This document shows positions 1 through 5,866 of a stretch of 7,986 nt of DNA, piece after piece (the stretch's first letter is position 1; the number at the start of each line of letters is the position of its first letter). Made by a program: the position numbers and the translations under genes. The stretch comes from Thermoplasmata archaeon (lineage in GTDB: Archaea > Thermoplasmatota > E2 > DHVEG-1). Under the pieces are notes generated by a model. The model worked only from the letters and a program-made list of their open reading frames with translations, did not search any database and was not told where the DNA came from. The stretch lies in the NCBI GenBank assembly GCA_003649715.1, contig QMSS01000064.1:1-7986 (forward strand), in the 5' to 3' direction.

Positions 1-366
1 ACCATCAGCATCAGTCTTAATAAGCCAAACATCACTATAAACACCATCACCAAAAGATTTTGTCTCACCTACTATCACATACCCACCATCAGAAGCCTCT
101 AAAACCGAATAACCACCATCCCAATCAATCCCACCAAAAGTCCGATTCCACTCCTCATCAGGAGCATCATAAGAAACAAGAGAACCATCATCTACATCTC
201 CAGCGATATTAGACACAATAGTTCTACCTAACAGATTTCTTAACACATCATAACCCCGACTCCCATGATTCACAGGAGAAAAATCAACAGCAGATACACC
301 ACTAACACAGACAAATATCAACAACAGCATATAAACAAAAAACCTACTAAACAAAACATTTCTCAT
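1..366 (-). CDS. Secreted repeat protein, N-terminal part (runs off window)
   Basis: An open frame of 122 codons runs from an ATG at 366 to the window edge with no stop, so only the N-terminus is present. Residues 1-26 form a signal peptide (basic start, hydrophobic FVYMLLLIFVCVSG, likely cleavage after VSA). After a variable stretch comes one repeat unit at about residues 73-122, with the marks EEWNRTFGG, DGGYSV, ASDGGYVIVGETKSFG and SDVWLIKTDADG. This pattern, usually in tandem copies, is typical of large secreted archaeal proteins and is thought to fold as a beta-propeller-like structure; the exact function is unknown. The start is supported by GGGGGAG ten bases upstream on the minus strand. 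It diverges from the surface protein gene at 649. Confident as a real gene, not confident about its role. Confidence 0.85.
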   Translation of the reverse strand, partial: MRNVLFSRFFVYMLLLIFVCVSGVSAVDFSPVNHGSRGYDVLRNLLGRTIVSNIAGDVDDGSLVSYDAPDEEWNRTFGGIDWDGGYSVLEASDGGYVIVGETKSFGDGVYSDVWLIKTDADG

Positions 367-438
367 AATCTAACAACTCCCCCATTAAAGCCAGATATCA
401 TCTTGTCTGATATCAGATAATTATAGACAACATAACCA

Positions 439-446
439 TATTTAAA
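439..446 (-). promoter_or_regulatory. TATA-like box for the minus-strand secreted protein gene
   Basis: Read on the minus strand this is TTTAAATA preceded by an A-rich stretch (GAAAAG), as expected for an archaeal BRE/TATA pair. It lies about 73 bases before the ATG at 366, giving a leader of roughly 50 bases. Other AT-rich stretches nearby (460-475) could also serve, so the choice is tentative. The rest of 367-633 holds only this divergent promoter region. Confidence 0.35.
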
Positions 447-542
447 ACTTTTCATATATTTTATTTAAATATATTAATTAAATTATTGTTAAAAAATCAA
501 CCTGTATCAACAAAAAATCTAAAACCTGAAAAAAAAATAAAC

Positions 543-550
543 TATAAATA
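543..550 (+). promoter_or_regulatory. TATA box for the surface protein gene
   Basis: TATAAATA is preceded by an A-rich BRE-like stretch (AAAAAAATAAAC). It predicts a transcription start near 572-577 and a leader of about 75 bases to the ATG at 649. It is the best TATA match in the 367-633 intergenic region on the plus strand. Confidence 0.55.
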
Positions 551-648
551 CTAAAACAGACATAGATATCCGGTTACATACAAAAAAAATCTATAAGGAT
601 TAAGGGATTTGACAAATACCCAAAAAAAGAAGGGTGGATGCATACAAT

Positions 649-2196
649 ATGGTGGTGAAGAGAGGAGTAAAAAACAAAATAATAGACCTTGCTGTATCTA
701 TAACACTAATAATACTAATAATCTCAACATTAATCCCACCTGCAACAGCAGTATATCTATCACCAGGAACACCAAACAAAACCTCTGTAAACAGGGGAAC
801 CACCATAACATTTGAAAACGTCAACCTAACAATAAGAGGAGCAGAAAAAATACCTGTAAACTATCTAAACTTCTCGATTTTCAACAAAAACAACAATAAA
901 CACATAGCTCACATACATTTTTATATTAATGGAACAGAAATAGAGGATTATCCCTCCGGAAAATTCACAGTAACAAACATCACAGTCCTACAGGATGAAT
1001 GGTATGGATACGGATACAGATGGGGATATGATGAACAAAGCAGCACAAACCACAGCTTCGGATATGGATATGGATACGGTTATGGAAATGGAAGCTACTC
1101 CGACATAACACTCCTATACACCATAACCTACACCACACACACCACTGGAACCTTCTACGCCAAACTATTTGTCAACTCCACAACAACACACACATACCAA
1201 TCTGGAAGATCAACATACTTCACAGTAACAAAACCATCCGGCGGAGGAACAGGAGGACCCAGTGGCGGAGAAGAAGAGGAAGAAGAGGAAGAGGAAACAG
1301 CTGGTGGTGTAGAAGCATCAGAAGACACAATAAACAACATAGAAGAACAATACGATATAACATTAGAAGAACCATTCTATGCAAACGACACAGATGGAGA
1401 TGGCATAGTAGACACATTCACAGACCCAAACAACATACTAACACCCATAAGCTTTGTAAACATAAGCGGAAACACCTCCTTCCTAATATCAACAGACAAC
1501 GACGAAATACCTGAATTCTTCTGGGACACAGAAGAAGACAGCATAACACCAGTCACATACACACCAGGAGAAATAACAGACACAGAAATAGACACAGAAA
1601 ACGAAACAATAACTATAACAGTAAACGTCAACAAAACAGACTGGATATACATAGAAATCACAGACCAATACCCAGACCTCAACATAACAATAAAAACATC
1701 AGACAACAGAACCATACAACCCGGCATGATATGGAGAAAAGATGGAAAAATATACGTGCTAGACGATCCAGAAACACAATACATAATACTCTACCAATAC
1801 CATATACTAGAACCATCCTTCGACCCAGCATCTGGAACAATCTTCTACATATCAAAACCAACAATAACTATAACATATCAAGAGTATGTCAACATCATAT
1901 CAGCAACACTAAACAACCTAGATATAACAACTCAAATCACAACAACAGACCACAAAACATTCACCTTCACACCCACATCCAATCTAACCAGCGGAACATA
2001 CACATTAACAATAAAAGCTGAAGACCTAGATGGAAACACACTCACATCCACAGCAACATACATCATACAACTACCAGAAAAACCACCAACCGCAATAGAG
2101 ATACCACCCTGGCTAATCACAGTAATCATTGTCATAGTGGTGATAATAATAATCATCGCAGTCCTGTTCAAAACAGGATACCTTTATATTGAATAA
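649..2196 (+). CDS. Membrane-anchored, glycosylation-rich surface protein with YG repeats and poly-Glu linker
   Basis: This 515-residue protein has no recognised enzymatic domain. It has a signal peptide or N-terminal anchor (about 12-34), an all-beta-looking N-terminal region, two aromatic/glycine patches (WYGYGYRWGY at 118-127 and FGYGYGYGYGNGSY at 137-150) and a Gly/Pro linker followed by nine Glu (208-216). A DTDGDGIVDTF segment (247-257) and STDNDE (281-286) resemble Ca-binding loops. An Ig-like beta domain (about 387-474) precedes a C-terminal hydrophobic helix (486-507) with a short tail. I count 16 N-X-S/T sequons, fitting an externally displayed glycoprotein. The start is uncertain: the ATG at 649 has GGGTGG 11 bases upstream, while an in-frame GTG at 634 would add five residues but has a purine run directly against it. 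The gene stands alone. It may belong to the S-layer or envelope; a binding or adhesion role is a guess. Confidence 0.88.
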   Translation: MVVKRGVKNKIIDLAVSITLIILIISTLIPPATAVYLSPGTPNKTSVNRGTTITFENVNLTIRGAEKIPVNYLNFSIFNKNNNKHIAHIHFYINGTEIEDYPSGKFTVTNITVLQDEWYGYGYRWGYDEQSSTNHSFGYGYGYGYGNGSYSDITLLYTITYTTHTTGTFYAKLFVNSTTTHTYQSGRSTYFTVTKPSGGGTGGPSGGEEEEEEEEETAGGVEASEDTINNIEEQYDITLEEPFYANDTDGDGIVDTFTDPNNILTPISFVNISGNTSFLISTDNDEIPEFFWDTEEDSITPVTYTPGEITDTEIDTENETITITVNVNKTDWIYIEITDQYPDLNITIKTSDNRTIQPGMIWRKDGKIYVLDDPETQYIILYQYHILEPSFDPASGTIFYISKPTITITYQEYVNIISATLNNLDITTQITTTDHKTFTFTPTSNLTSGTYTLTIKAEDLDGNTLTSTATYIIQLPEKPPTAIEIPPWLITVIIVIVVIIIIIAVLFKTGYLYIE

Positions 2197-2503
2197 GAAA
2201 CACCATCAGAAGAAAAAAAGAAAAAATAAACAAAAAAAACTAGGCATGAGATAAAAAAACAAATCCATCCTTCAACCCACAAAGTACAAAAAAAAGAACC
2301 TCCCTTCACCGCCAACTCCCTCTTTTTTTCTAAAAAAAATCTATTTCATCATTCACATTATTAAAAACATCCCACTAAAAAAACCACTAACCAAACAAAG
2401 AAAATTATTCTGCGAATGTTTTAAATCCCCCATCCATTATTCCAAATACCAACCCCAAAAAAAACATCAAAAAAAGAGGATTAAATAAAAAAGAATTAGT
2501 TAT
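2197..2503. other. A-rich intergenic region
   Basis: About 300 bases lie between the surface protein and aminotransferase genes. I see no convincing gene or RNA here. It holds the pyrimidine-tract terminator at 2320-2331 and several A-runs. Possible TATA-like stretches for the next gene are TTTTAAAT at 2419-2426 and ATTAAATA at 2480-2487; the second is too close to the ribosome binding site to allow a normal start, so the first is preferred, weakly. Confidence 0.5.
2320..2331 (+). terminator. Oligo-T terminator after the surface protein gene
   Basis: The pyrimidine tract CTCTTTTTTTCT lies 123 bases after the stop at 2196. Archaeal RNA polymerase terminates at such T-runs without needing a hairpin. 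The identical 12-mer recurs after the aminotransferase gene at 3811-3822. Confidence 0.5.
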
Positions 2504-2508
2504 GGAGG
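2504..2508 (+). promoter_or_regulatory. Shine-Dalgarno that sets the aminotransferase start
   Basis: GGAGG lies 8 bases before the ATG at 2517. It overlaps an earlier in-frame ATG at 2502, which itself has no ribosome binding site, so 2517 is the probable start and the five extra residues MEEKT are not translated. Confidence 0.8.
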
Positions 2509-2516
2509 AAAAAACC

Positions 2517-3653
2517 ATGGTATTCGACCCGCAAGACAACATATTCATGCTAGCAGGACCCGTAAAAATACATCCCAGGGTACTACAAGCCATGGCAGTA
2601 CCATCAATAGGACACAGAAGCCCAGAATTCTCAAAAGTAAATGAGGACATCAAAAACCTAACAAAATACCTCTTCCAAACAAAAAACGATGTAATAGTAC
2701 TATCTGGATCAGGCACAGCAGGAATGGATGCAGCAATGTCCAACCTCCTGAAAAAAAAAGACAAAGCATTAGCAATCGACAATGGAAAATTCGGAGAACG
2801 AATGGGACAACTAGCTAAACTATACGGAGACGCAACAATCATCAAAGCAGACTGGGGAAAATGCCCAGACATAGGAAAAATAGAAGAAACACTATCACAG
2901 GGAGACATCAAAGTACTCGCTATGACACACAACGAGACAAGCACAGGATTCACCAACCCCGCAGAAGAAATCGCACGACTATGCAAAAAATATGACACCA
3001 TCATGGTCATGGATGGAATAACCAGCGTTGGAGGAATAGACGTACCAGTAGACAAATGGGGAATAGACATATGCATAACAGGATCACAAAAATGCATCGC
3101 AGCACCAGCAGGACTGGCACTCATGTCAATCTCACAAAAAGCACTAAACGCCATGTACGACGACACCAGCTACTACCTAAACATAAAAAAACATGTAAAA
3201 AAACTAAGAGATGACAACCAAACACCCTACACACCAGCAGTACCACTACACCTAGCACTAAGAGAAGCATTAACAATGGTAAAAGAAGAAGGACTACAAA
3301 ACAGAATAAAACGCATCAAAAACATAGCAGAAGCATGCAGAGCCGCAGTCGAAGCTATGGGTCTAGAAATACTCCCAGAAAAAAAATATGCATCAAACAC
3401 AGTAACTGCAATAAAATACCCACCAGGAATAGAAGACAAGGACATAAGAGGGGTACTAAAAAAGCAATATGGAATAGTCATAGCAGGATCACAAGCACCA
3501 CACAAAGGAGAATTCTTCAGAATAGGACACATGGGCAACGTACAAATAAGAGAACTTATACCAACCATAGCAGCTCTAGAAGTAGCATTTAACAAAGCCG
3601 GATTCAAAATCAAAAATGGAGCAGGAGTAGCAGCCATAGAAGACTACATGTAA
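2517..3653 (+). CDS. Class V PLP-dependent aminotransferase (alanine-glyoxylate / serine-pyruvate type)
   Basis: This 378-residue, full-length cytoplasmic member of the alanine-glyoxylate/serine-pyruvate aminotransferase group is PLP-dependent (fold type I, class V). Visible family marks are the N-terminal AGPVKIHPRVL, the phosphate-loop SGSGT (63-67), HNETSTG (138-144), DGITSVGG with Asp166 that should bind the pyridine nitrogen, GSQKCI with Lys192 as the Schiff-base lysine, and FFRIGHMG (333-340) whose Arg335 should hold the substrate carboxylate. In methanogens a protein of this family (MJ0959) was shown to act as the phosphoserine aminotransferase, so serine synthesis is a plausible role here; alanine:glyoxylate or serine:pyruvate exchange cannot be excluded. 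The start at 2517 follows the GGAGG at 2504. It is monocistronic, with long AT-rich flanks. Codon use is A/C-rich like the gene before it. Family certain, substrate not. Confidence 0.93.
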   Translation: MVFDPQDNIFMLAGPVKIHPRVLQAMAVPSIGHRSPEFSKVNEDIKNLTKYLFQTKNDVIVLSGSGTAGMDAAMSNLLKKKDKALAIDNGKFGERMGQLAKLYGDATIIKADWGKCPDIGKIEETLSQGDIKVLAMTHNETSTGFTNPAEEIARLCKKYDTIMVMDGITSVGGIDVPVDKWGIDICITGSQKCIAAPAGLALMSISQKALNAMYDDTSYYLNIKKHVKKLRDDNQTPYTPAVPLHLALREALTMVKEEGLQNRIKRIKNIAEACRAAVEAMGLEILPEKKYASNTVTAIKYPPGIEDKDIRGVLKKQYGIVIAGSQAPHKGEFFRIGHMGNVQIRELIPTIAALEVAFNKAGFKIKNGAGVAAIEDYM

Positions 3654-3668
3654 AAAACAATCAACCCC

Positions 3669-3776
3669 ATCTAGATCAACACCTAAAAAATGTAACAAAT
3701 GCAACCAAATAGTTTCAATGAACCCCAACCATTTTTTAAATACAAATAAAAACTGTTTCATATCCAGATCAACACC
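3669..3776. repeat. 15-bp direct repeat pair
   Basis: ATC(T/C)AGATCAACACC occurs at 3669-3683 and 3762-3776, 93 bases apart, with one mismatch. The second copy runs directly into the GC-rich inverted repeat and lies about where the TTTAAATA box at 3735-3742 would place a transcription start. Its function is unknown; it may be a duplicated binding site or the remnant of a small duplication. Confidence 0.6.
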
Positions 3777-3857
3777 GGACGGAAAAAAATCCTATCTCTC
3801 CGGAAAAAAACTCTTTTTTTCTCCTCCTCCCCAAAAAACTTAAAAAAACCGTCCGGT
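3774..3857 (+). repeat. GC-rich inverted repeat (ACCGGACGG ... CCGTCCGGT), possible RNA stem
   Basis: A perfect 9-bp inverted repeat, 3774-3782 with 3849-3857, encloses 66 bases. It is strikingly GC-rich in A/T-rich surroundings. Inside are a third CCGGA core (3800-3804), which could compete for pairing, and a small hairpin A7-CTC-T7 (3804-3820). A TATA-like box at 3735-3742 would start transcription just before the left arm, so an RNA closed by this stem is possible. Equally it could be two inverted protein-binding sites. The loop does not look like any RNA family I know. Confidence 0.45.
3811..3822 (+). terminator. Oligo-T terminator after the aminotransferase gene
   Basis: CTCTTTTTTTCT is identical to the tract at 2320-2331 and continues into CTCCTCCCC. 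It lies 157 bases after the stop at 3653. The T7 can pair with A7 just upstream (3804-3810, loop CTC), giving a weak hairpin. It lies inside the inverted repeat, so termination and that structure may interact. Confidence 0.45.
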
Positions 3858-3890
3858 TCTCCTCACATAACACAAAAAAATGTGGGAAAA

Positions 3891-3900
3891 GTATTTATAA
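3891..3900 (+). promoter_or_regulatory. BRE/TATA promoter of the DUF1858 gene
   Basis: GTATTTATAA is preceded by GGGAAAA, a good archaeal BRE/TATA pair, and predicts a start near 3920-3925. A perfect 10-bp palindrome AACAATTGTT (3917-3926) sits on the predicted start site, and a 7-bp stem (3862-3868 with 3880-3886) lies just upstream of the BRE. Both are possible regulator sites. Confidence 0.6.
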
Positions 3901-3961
3901 ACAAAACATGCTAATAAACAATTGTTAACAAAAAAAAGAGTTTTAGGGATGGAAAAATAAA

Positions 3962-4171
3962 ATGACAGAAGATAAAATAACAGAGGACATGACTATAAGA
4001 GAAGTAATAGATAAACATCCAGAAACAATAGCAGTGTTCTCTAAATACCATATAGGATGCGTTGGATGCTTCGCAGCATCCTTTGAAAAACTCAGGGATA
4101 TAGCTATGATACACGGAACTGATGTAAAAACACTAGTTAAAGATCTCAACAAGGCTATAGAAAAAAAATAA
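3962..4171 (+). CDS. DUF1858-type redox-disulfide small protein
   Basis: This 69-residue cytoplasmic protein matches the DUF1858 / hybrid-cluster-protein-associated redox disulfide family: an N-terminal DMTIREVIDKHPETIAVFSKYHIGC segment, then the CVGC motif at 33-36 and a helical tail. The two cysteines are expected to form a redox-active disulfide. Members occur in anaerobes, alone or fused to redox proteins; the partner here is unknown and no hybrid cluster protein gene is in the window. The start follows GGGATGG about 9 bases upstream. An in-frame four-codon frame, MEK-stop (3949-3960), ends one base before the start. The gene has its own promoter and terminators and is monocistronic. Confidence 0.88.
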   Translation: MTEDKITEDMTIREVIDKHPETIAVFSKYHIGCVGCFAASFEKLRDIAMIHGTDVKTLVKDLNKAIEKK

Positions 4172-4176
4172 ACCTG

Positions 4177-4206
4177 TCTTTTTACATAATCTTTTTTCGA
4201 GAAAAG
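4177..4206 (+). terminator. T-rich terminator after the DUF1858 gene
   Basis: Two T-runs (4179-4183 and 4192-4197) begin 8 bases after the stop. The second is part of a weak hairpin CTTTT-TTCGAG-AAAAG (4191-4206). This is typical of archaeal termination. Confidence 0.55.
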
Positions 4207-4246
4207 CAAAAAATAACACAGTCCTTAAAGAATACAATTAAACATC

Positions 4247-4280
4247 AAAAAAACTACTGGAGTATAAACAAAAAAATATT
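4247..4280 (-). terminator. Oligo-T terminators after nikR
   Basis: On the minus strand two T7-type runs (near 4270-4276 and 4247-4253) follow the nikR stop by about 35-65 bases. They separate nikR from the convergent DUF1858 gene. Confidence 0.5.
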
Positions 4281-4312
4281 TTTCTTTGATGACCAGAATT
4301 ACACATGTTTTT

Positions 4313-4726
4313 TTATAGCCCAGTTTTTGTAATCACAAGCTCACCGTGCTTTATGCCTCTTAACGCCTTTATATTATCAGAGATCTTCTGAATATCACCT
4401 ATCCTACCCCTAAGCATAAGTACCTCCAAACAGTTATGATGATCAATATGTACATGTGTTGTTGAGAGTATTAAATCATGATGCATATGCTGTATATCTA
4501 GCAATCTATTAGCCAGGCTTCCAGTATGATGATCGTACACCATGGTCAATGTGCCCACAGCCTCCATGTTTTTATCTCTATTACTTTCCTCCTCAACAAT
4601 GTTTTTCCTTATAAGATCTCTCAATGCCTCAGATCTATTGGTATAACCCTTCTTTTTTATGATTCTATCGAACTTTTTAAGAAGACTCGGCTCTATTGAC
4701 ACGCCAAATCTTATTATATTCTCCAT
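4313..4726 (-). CDS. nikR: Nickel-responsive transcriptional regulator NikR
   Basis: This 137-residue ribbon-helix-helix / ACT-domain regulator matches the family's usual length. Residues 1-45 form the RHH DNA-binding domain (IIRFGVSIEPSLLKKFD, then NRSEALRDLIRKNI). Residues 56-135 form the nickel-binding ACT-like domain. All four high-affinity Ni ligands are present: His80, His91, His93 (HVH) and Cys99, corresponding to H76, H87, H89 and C95 of E. coli NikR. The start is the ATG at 4726 because GGTG lies 7 bases upstream on the minus strand and conserved family sequence begins there; an upstream ATG at 4747 would add MWIWCYL, which is not family-like. It is expected to bind DNA when loaded with Ni(II) and repress uptake genes. 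It diverges from the metal ABC operon at 4866, the obvious target, and probably also controls itself. Confidence 0.96.
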   Translation of the reverse strand: MENIIRFGVSIEPSLLKKFDRIIKKKGYTNRSEALRDLIRKNIVEEESNRDKNMEAVGTLTMVYDHHTGSLANRLLDIQHMHHDLILSTTHVHIDHHNCLEVLMLRGRIGDIQKISDNIKALRGIKHGELVITKTGL

Positions 4727-4865
4727 AAGGTAGCACCATATCCACATAATCGTAGCATTGATTTAAAATTTTTGTTACCAAAAAGTTTTTTAGGTTTTTA
4801 GGAATACCAACATTTCAGTAACACGAAAAATAAAAGATTGCTACGAACATGAGGTGTTTCTGCAA
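4727..4865. promoter_or_regulatory. Divergent nikR / metal-ABC promoter region with shared TGCTACGA elements
   Basis: This 139-base region contains two opposed promoters. Toward nikR (minus) there is a TTTTAAAT box at 4761-4768; toward the ABC operon (plus) there is AAATAAAA at 4828-4835 with a CGAAAA BRE. In each, the 8-mer TGCTACGA follows the TATA box after exactly 3 bases (minus 4757-4750, plus 4839-4846), so the two copies form a 7-bp inverted repeat CGTAGCA...TGCTACG. A third partial copy, TGCTAC, lies at 4735-4730 (minus) over the nikR ribosome binding site, 22 bases from the first. A tandem TTTTTAGG repeat (4787-4802) and TGTTAC (4773-4778) ... GTAACA (4818-4823) lie between. NikR is the likely binder of at least one of these; this is inference. 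Confidence 0.6.
4851..4856 (+). promoter_or_regulatory. Shine-Dalgarno that sets the binding-protein start
   Basis: GAGGTG lies 9 bases before the ATG at 4866. An in-frame GTG at 4854 is part of this Shine-Dalgarno and is unlikely to be the start codon. Confidence 0.8.
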
Positions 4866-5846
4866 ATGAGAAATATAACTAAAGCTAGAAGACAAGCACT
4901 AATAATCATGGGCATACTAATAACATTGTCATTTCTTTCAACACAATCAGAGGCAAATGAAAACATAAGCATAGTGTGCACAAACTCCATACTCGCTGAT
5001 TTCACATCAAACATACTAAAGGAGAATGTAACAATAGAATACATTATGCCTGCTGGCGTCTGCCCAGCTCATTTTGATACACGTCCAAGCGATGTATCCA
5101 TGATCGCCTCAGCAGACGTGATCATATCATTCGGATGGGAACCCTGGCTCACCAGTTTGTTGGAAGCATCAGGAAACACAGACTACAGACATATAAGATG
5201 CAGTGGATTAGGCGAATGGAACATTCCCTCTGGTGCAAAAAAATATGTGGAAAAACTGAGAGATGAACTATCGACATTATTCCCAGAGTTGAACAAAACT
5301 ATTCAGACAAACGCGAATTCATATATAAAACAGATCAATGAAACCGCTGAACAACTACAAAACATGATAACAAGCAGAGGATATCGGGGTAGGAAGGTTA
5401 TATGTATGCAATGGCAGACTGAATTCGTCAAATGGCTTGGACTAAATGTTACATCATCCTATGCACCTCCAGAGCGTCTCTCAACGCAAGACATGCTCAA
5501 CATATCCAATGTAGCGCAGACTGAAGAAATATGTGCAATAATTGATAATCTACAAAGCGGAACTGAATTTGGTGCCCGTATTGCATCAGAATCTGGTGCA
5601 ACACATGTTATTCTCACCAACTTCCCCAGTGCAATACCTGGTACCAATACATATCTAGACATGATAACATACAACACTAAACAAATTGTAGATGGTATTT
5701 CAACATATGAATACAAACAGGGGGCTATATCTCAACTAGAAAAAGAAATATATTCATTGGAACTACAAAGAAATGTTTCTCTAGCAGGCATAGCCATCCT
5801 CAGCCTATTAGCAGGTATCTTCATAATTCTTTATAAGAAAAAATAG
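4866..5846 (+). CDS. ZnuA/TroA-like metal ABC transporter substrate-binding protein, membrane-anchored, altered ligands
   Basis: This 326-residue extracellular metal-binding protein is of the ZnuA/TroA cluster. It has a signal peptide or N-terminal anchor (about 10-30), the two-lobe binding domain (34-285) and a short helical segment (286-303). It ends in a C-terminal membrane helix (305-323) with KKK, unlike secreted bacterial ZnuA. The first metal ligand is kept in an unusual form, CPAHFDTRPSD (His69, Cys66). By alignment by eye, the second canonical His falls on Met181 in ICMQWQTEFVKWLGL; the Glu position falls on Asp227 (AIIDNLQ), and the final Asp position reads LTNFP. The late motif GTNTYLDMITYNTKQIVDGI is family-typical. 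This suggests a metal other than Zn/Mn, and divergent nikR points to nickel. It is the first gene of a four-gene operon, 20 bases before the next. The start is set by GAGGTG. Confidence 0.88.
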   Translation: MRNITKARRQALIIMGILITLSFLSTQSEANENISIVCTNSILADFTSNILKENVTIEYIMPAGVCPAHFDTRPSDVSMIASADVIISFGWEPWLTSLLEASGNTDYRHIRCSGLGEWNIPSGAKKYVEKLRDELSTLFPELNKTIQTNANSYIKQINETAEQLQNMITSRGYRGRKVICMQWQTEFVKWLGLNVTSSYAPPERLSTQDMLNISNVAQTEEICAIIDNLQSGTEFGARIASESGATHVILTNFPSAIPGTNTYLDMITYNTKQIVDGISTYEYKQGAISQLEKEIYSLELQRNVSLAGIAILSLLAGIFIILYKKK

Positions 5847-5866
5847 CCTAAAAAAGAAGGAGGAGA

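Larger units (their letters stand above)
3654..3961. other. Intergenic region with repeats and possible structured RNA
   Basis: The 308 bases between the aminotransferase and the DUF1858 gene contain no convincing open frame. They hold a 15-bp direct repeat (3669-3683 and 3762-3776), a TTTAAATA box (3735-3742), a GC-rich inverted repeat (3774-3782 with 3849-3857), a pyrimidine tract, and the promoter of the next gene. Confidence 0.6.

Noticed and set aside
1377..1784. 135-codon minus-strand open frame inside the surface protein gene
   Set aside because: It is a shadow of the A/C-rich plus-strand gene, which has a coherent signal peptide, domains and anchor.
2405..3166. 253-codon open frame on the minus strand opposite the aminotransferase gene
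   Set aside because: It is antisense to a clear class V aminotransferase with intact motifs. Its own protein shows no recognisable family and is Met/Ser-rich as expected for a shadow frame.
3712..3720. GTTTCAATG, recalling the end of some CRISPR repeats
   Set aside because: It is a single copy with no regularly spaced repeats around it, so there is no array.
4727..4747. Seven-residue N-terminal extension of NikR (MWIWCYL)
   Set aside because: NikR proteins begin close to the conserved strand IIRFGVSI, and GGTG at proper spacing supports the ATG at 4726.
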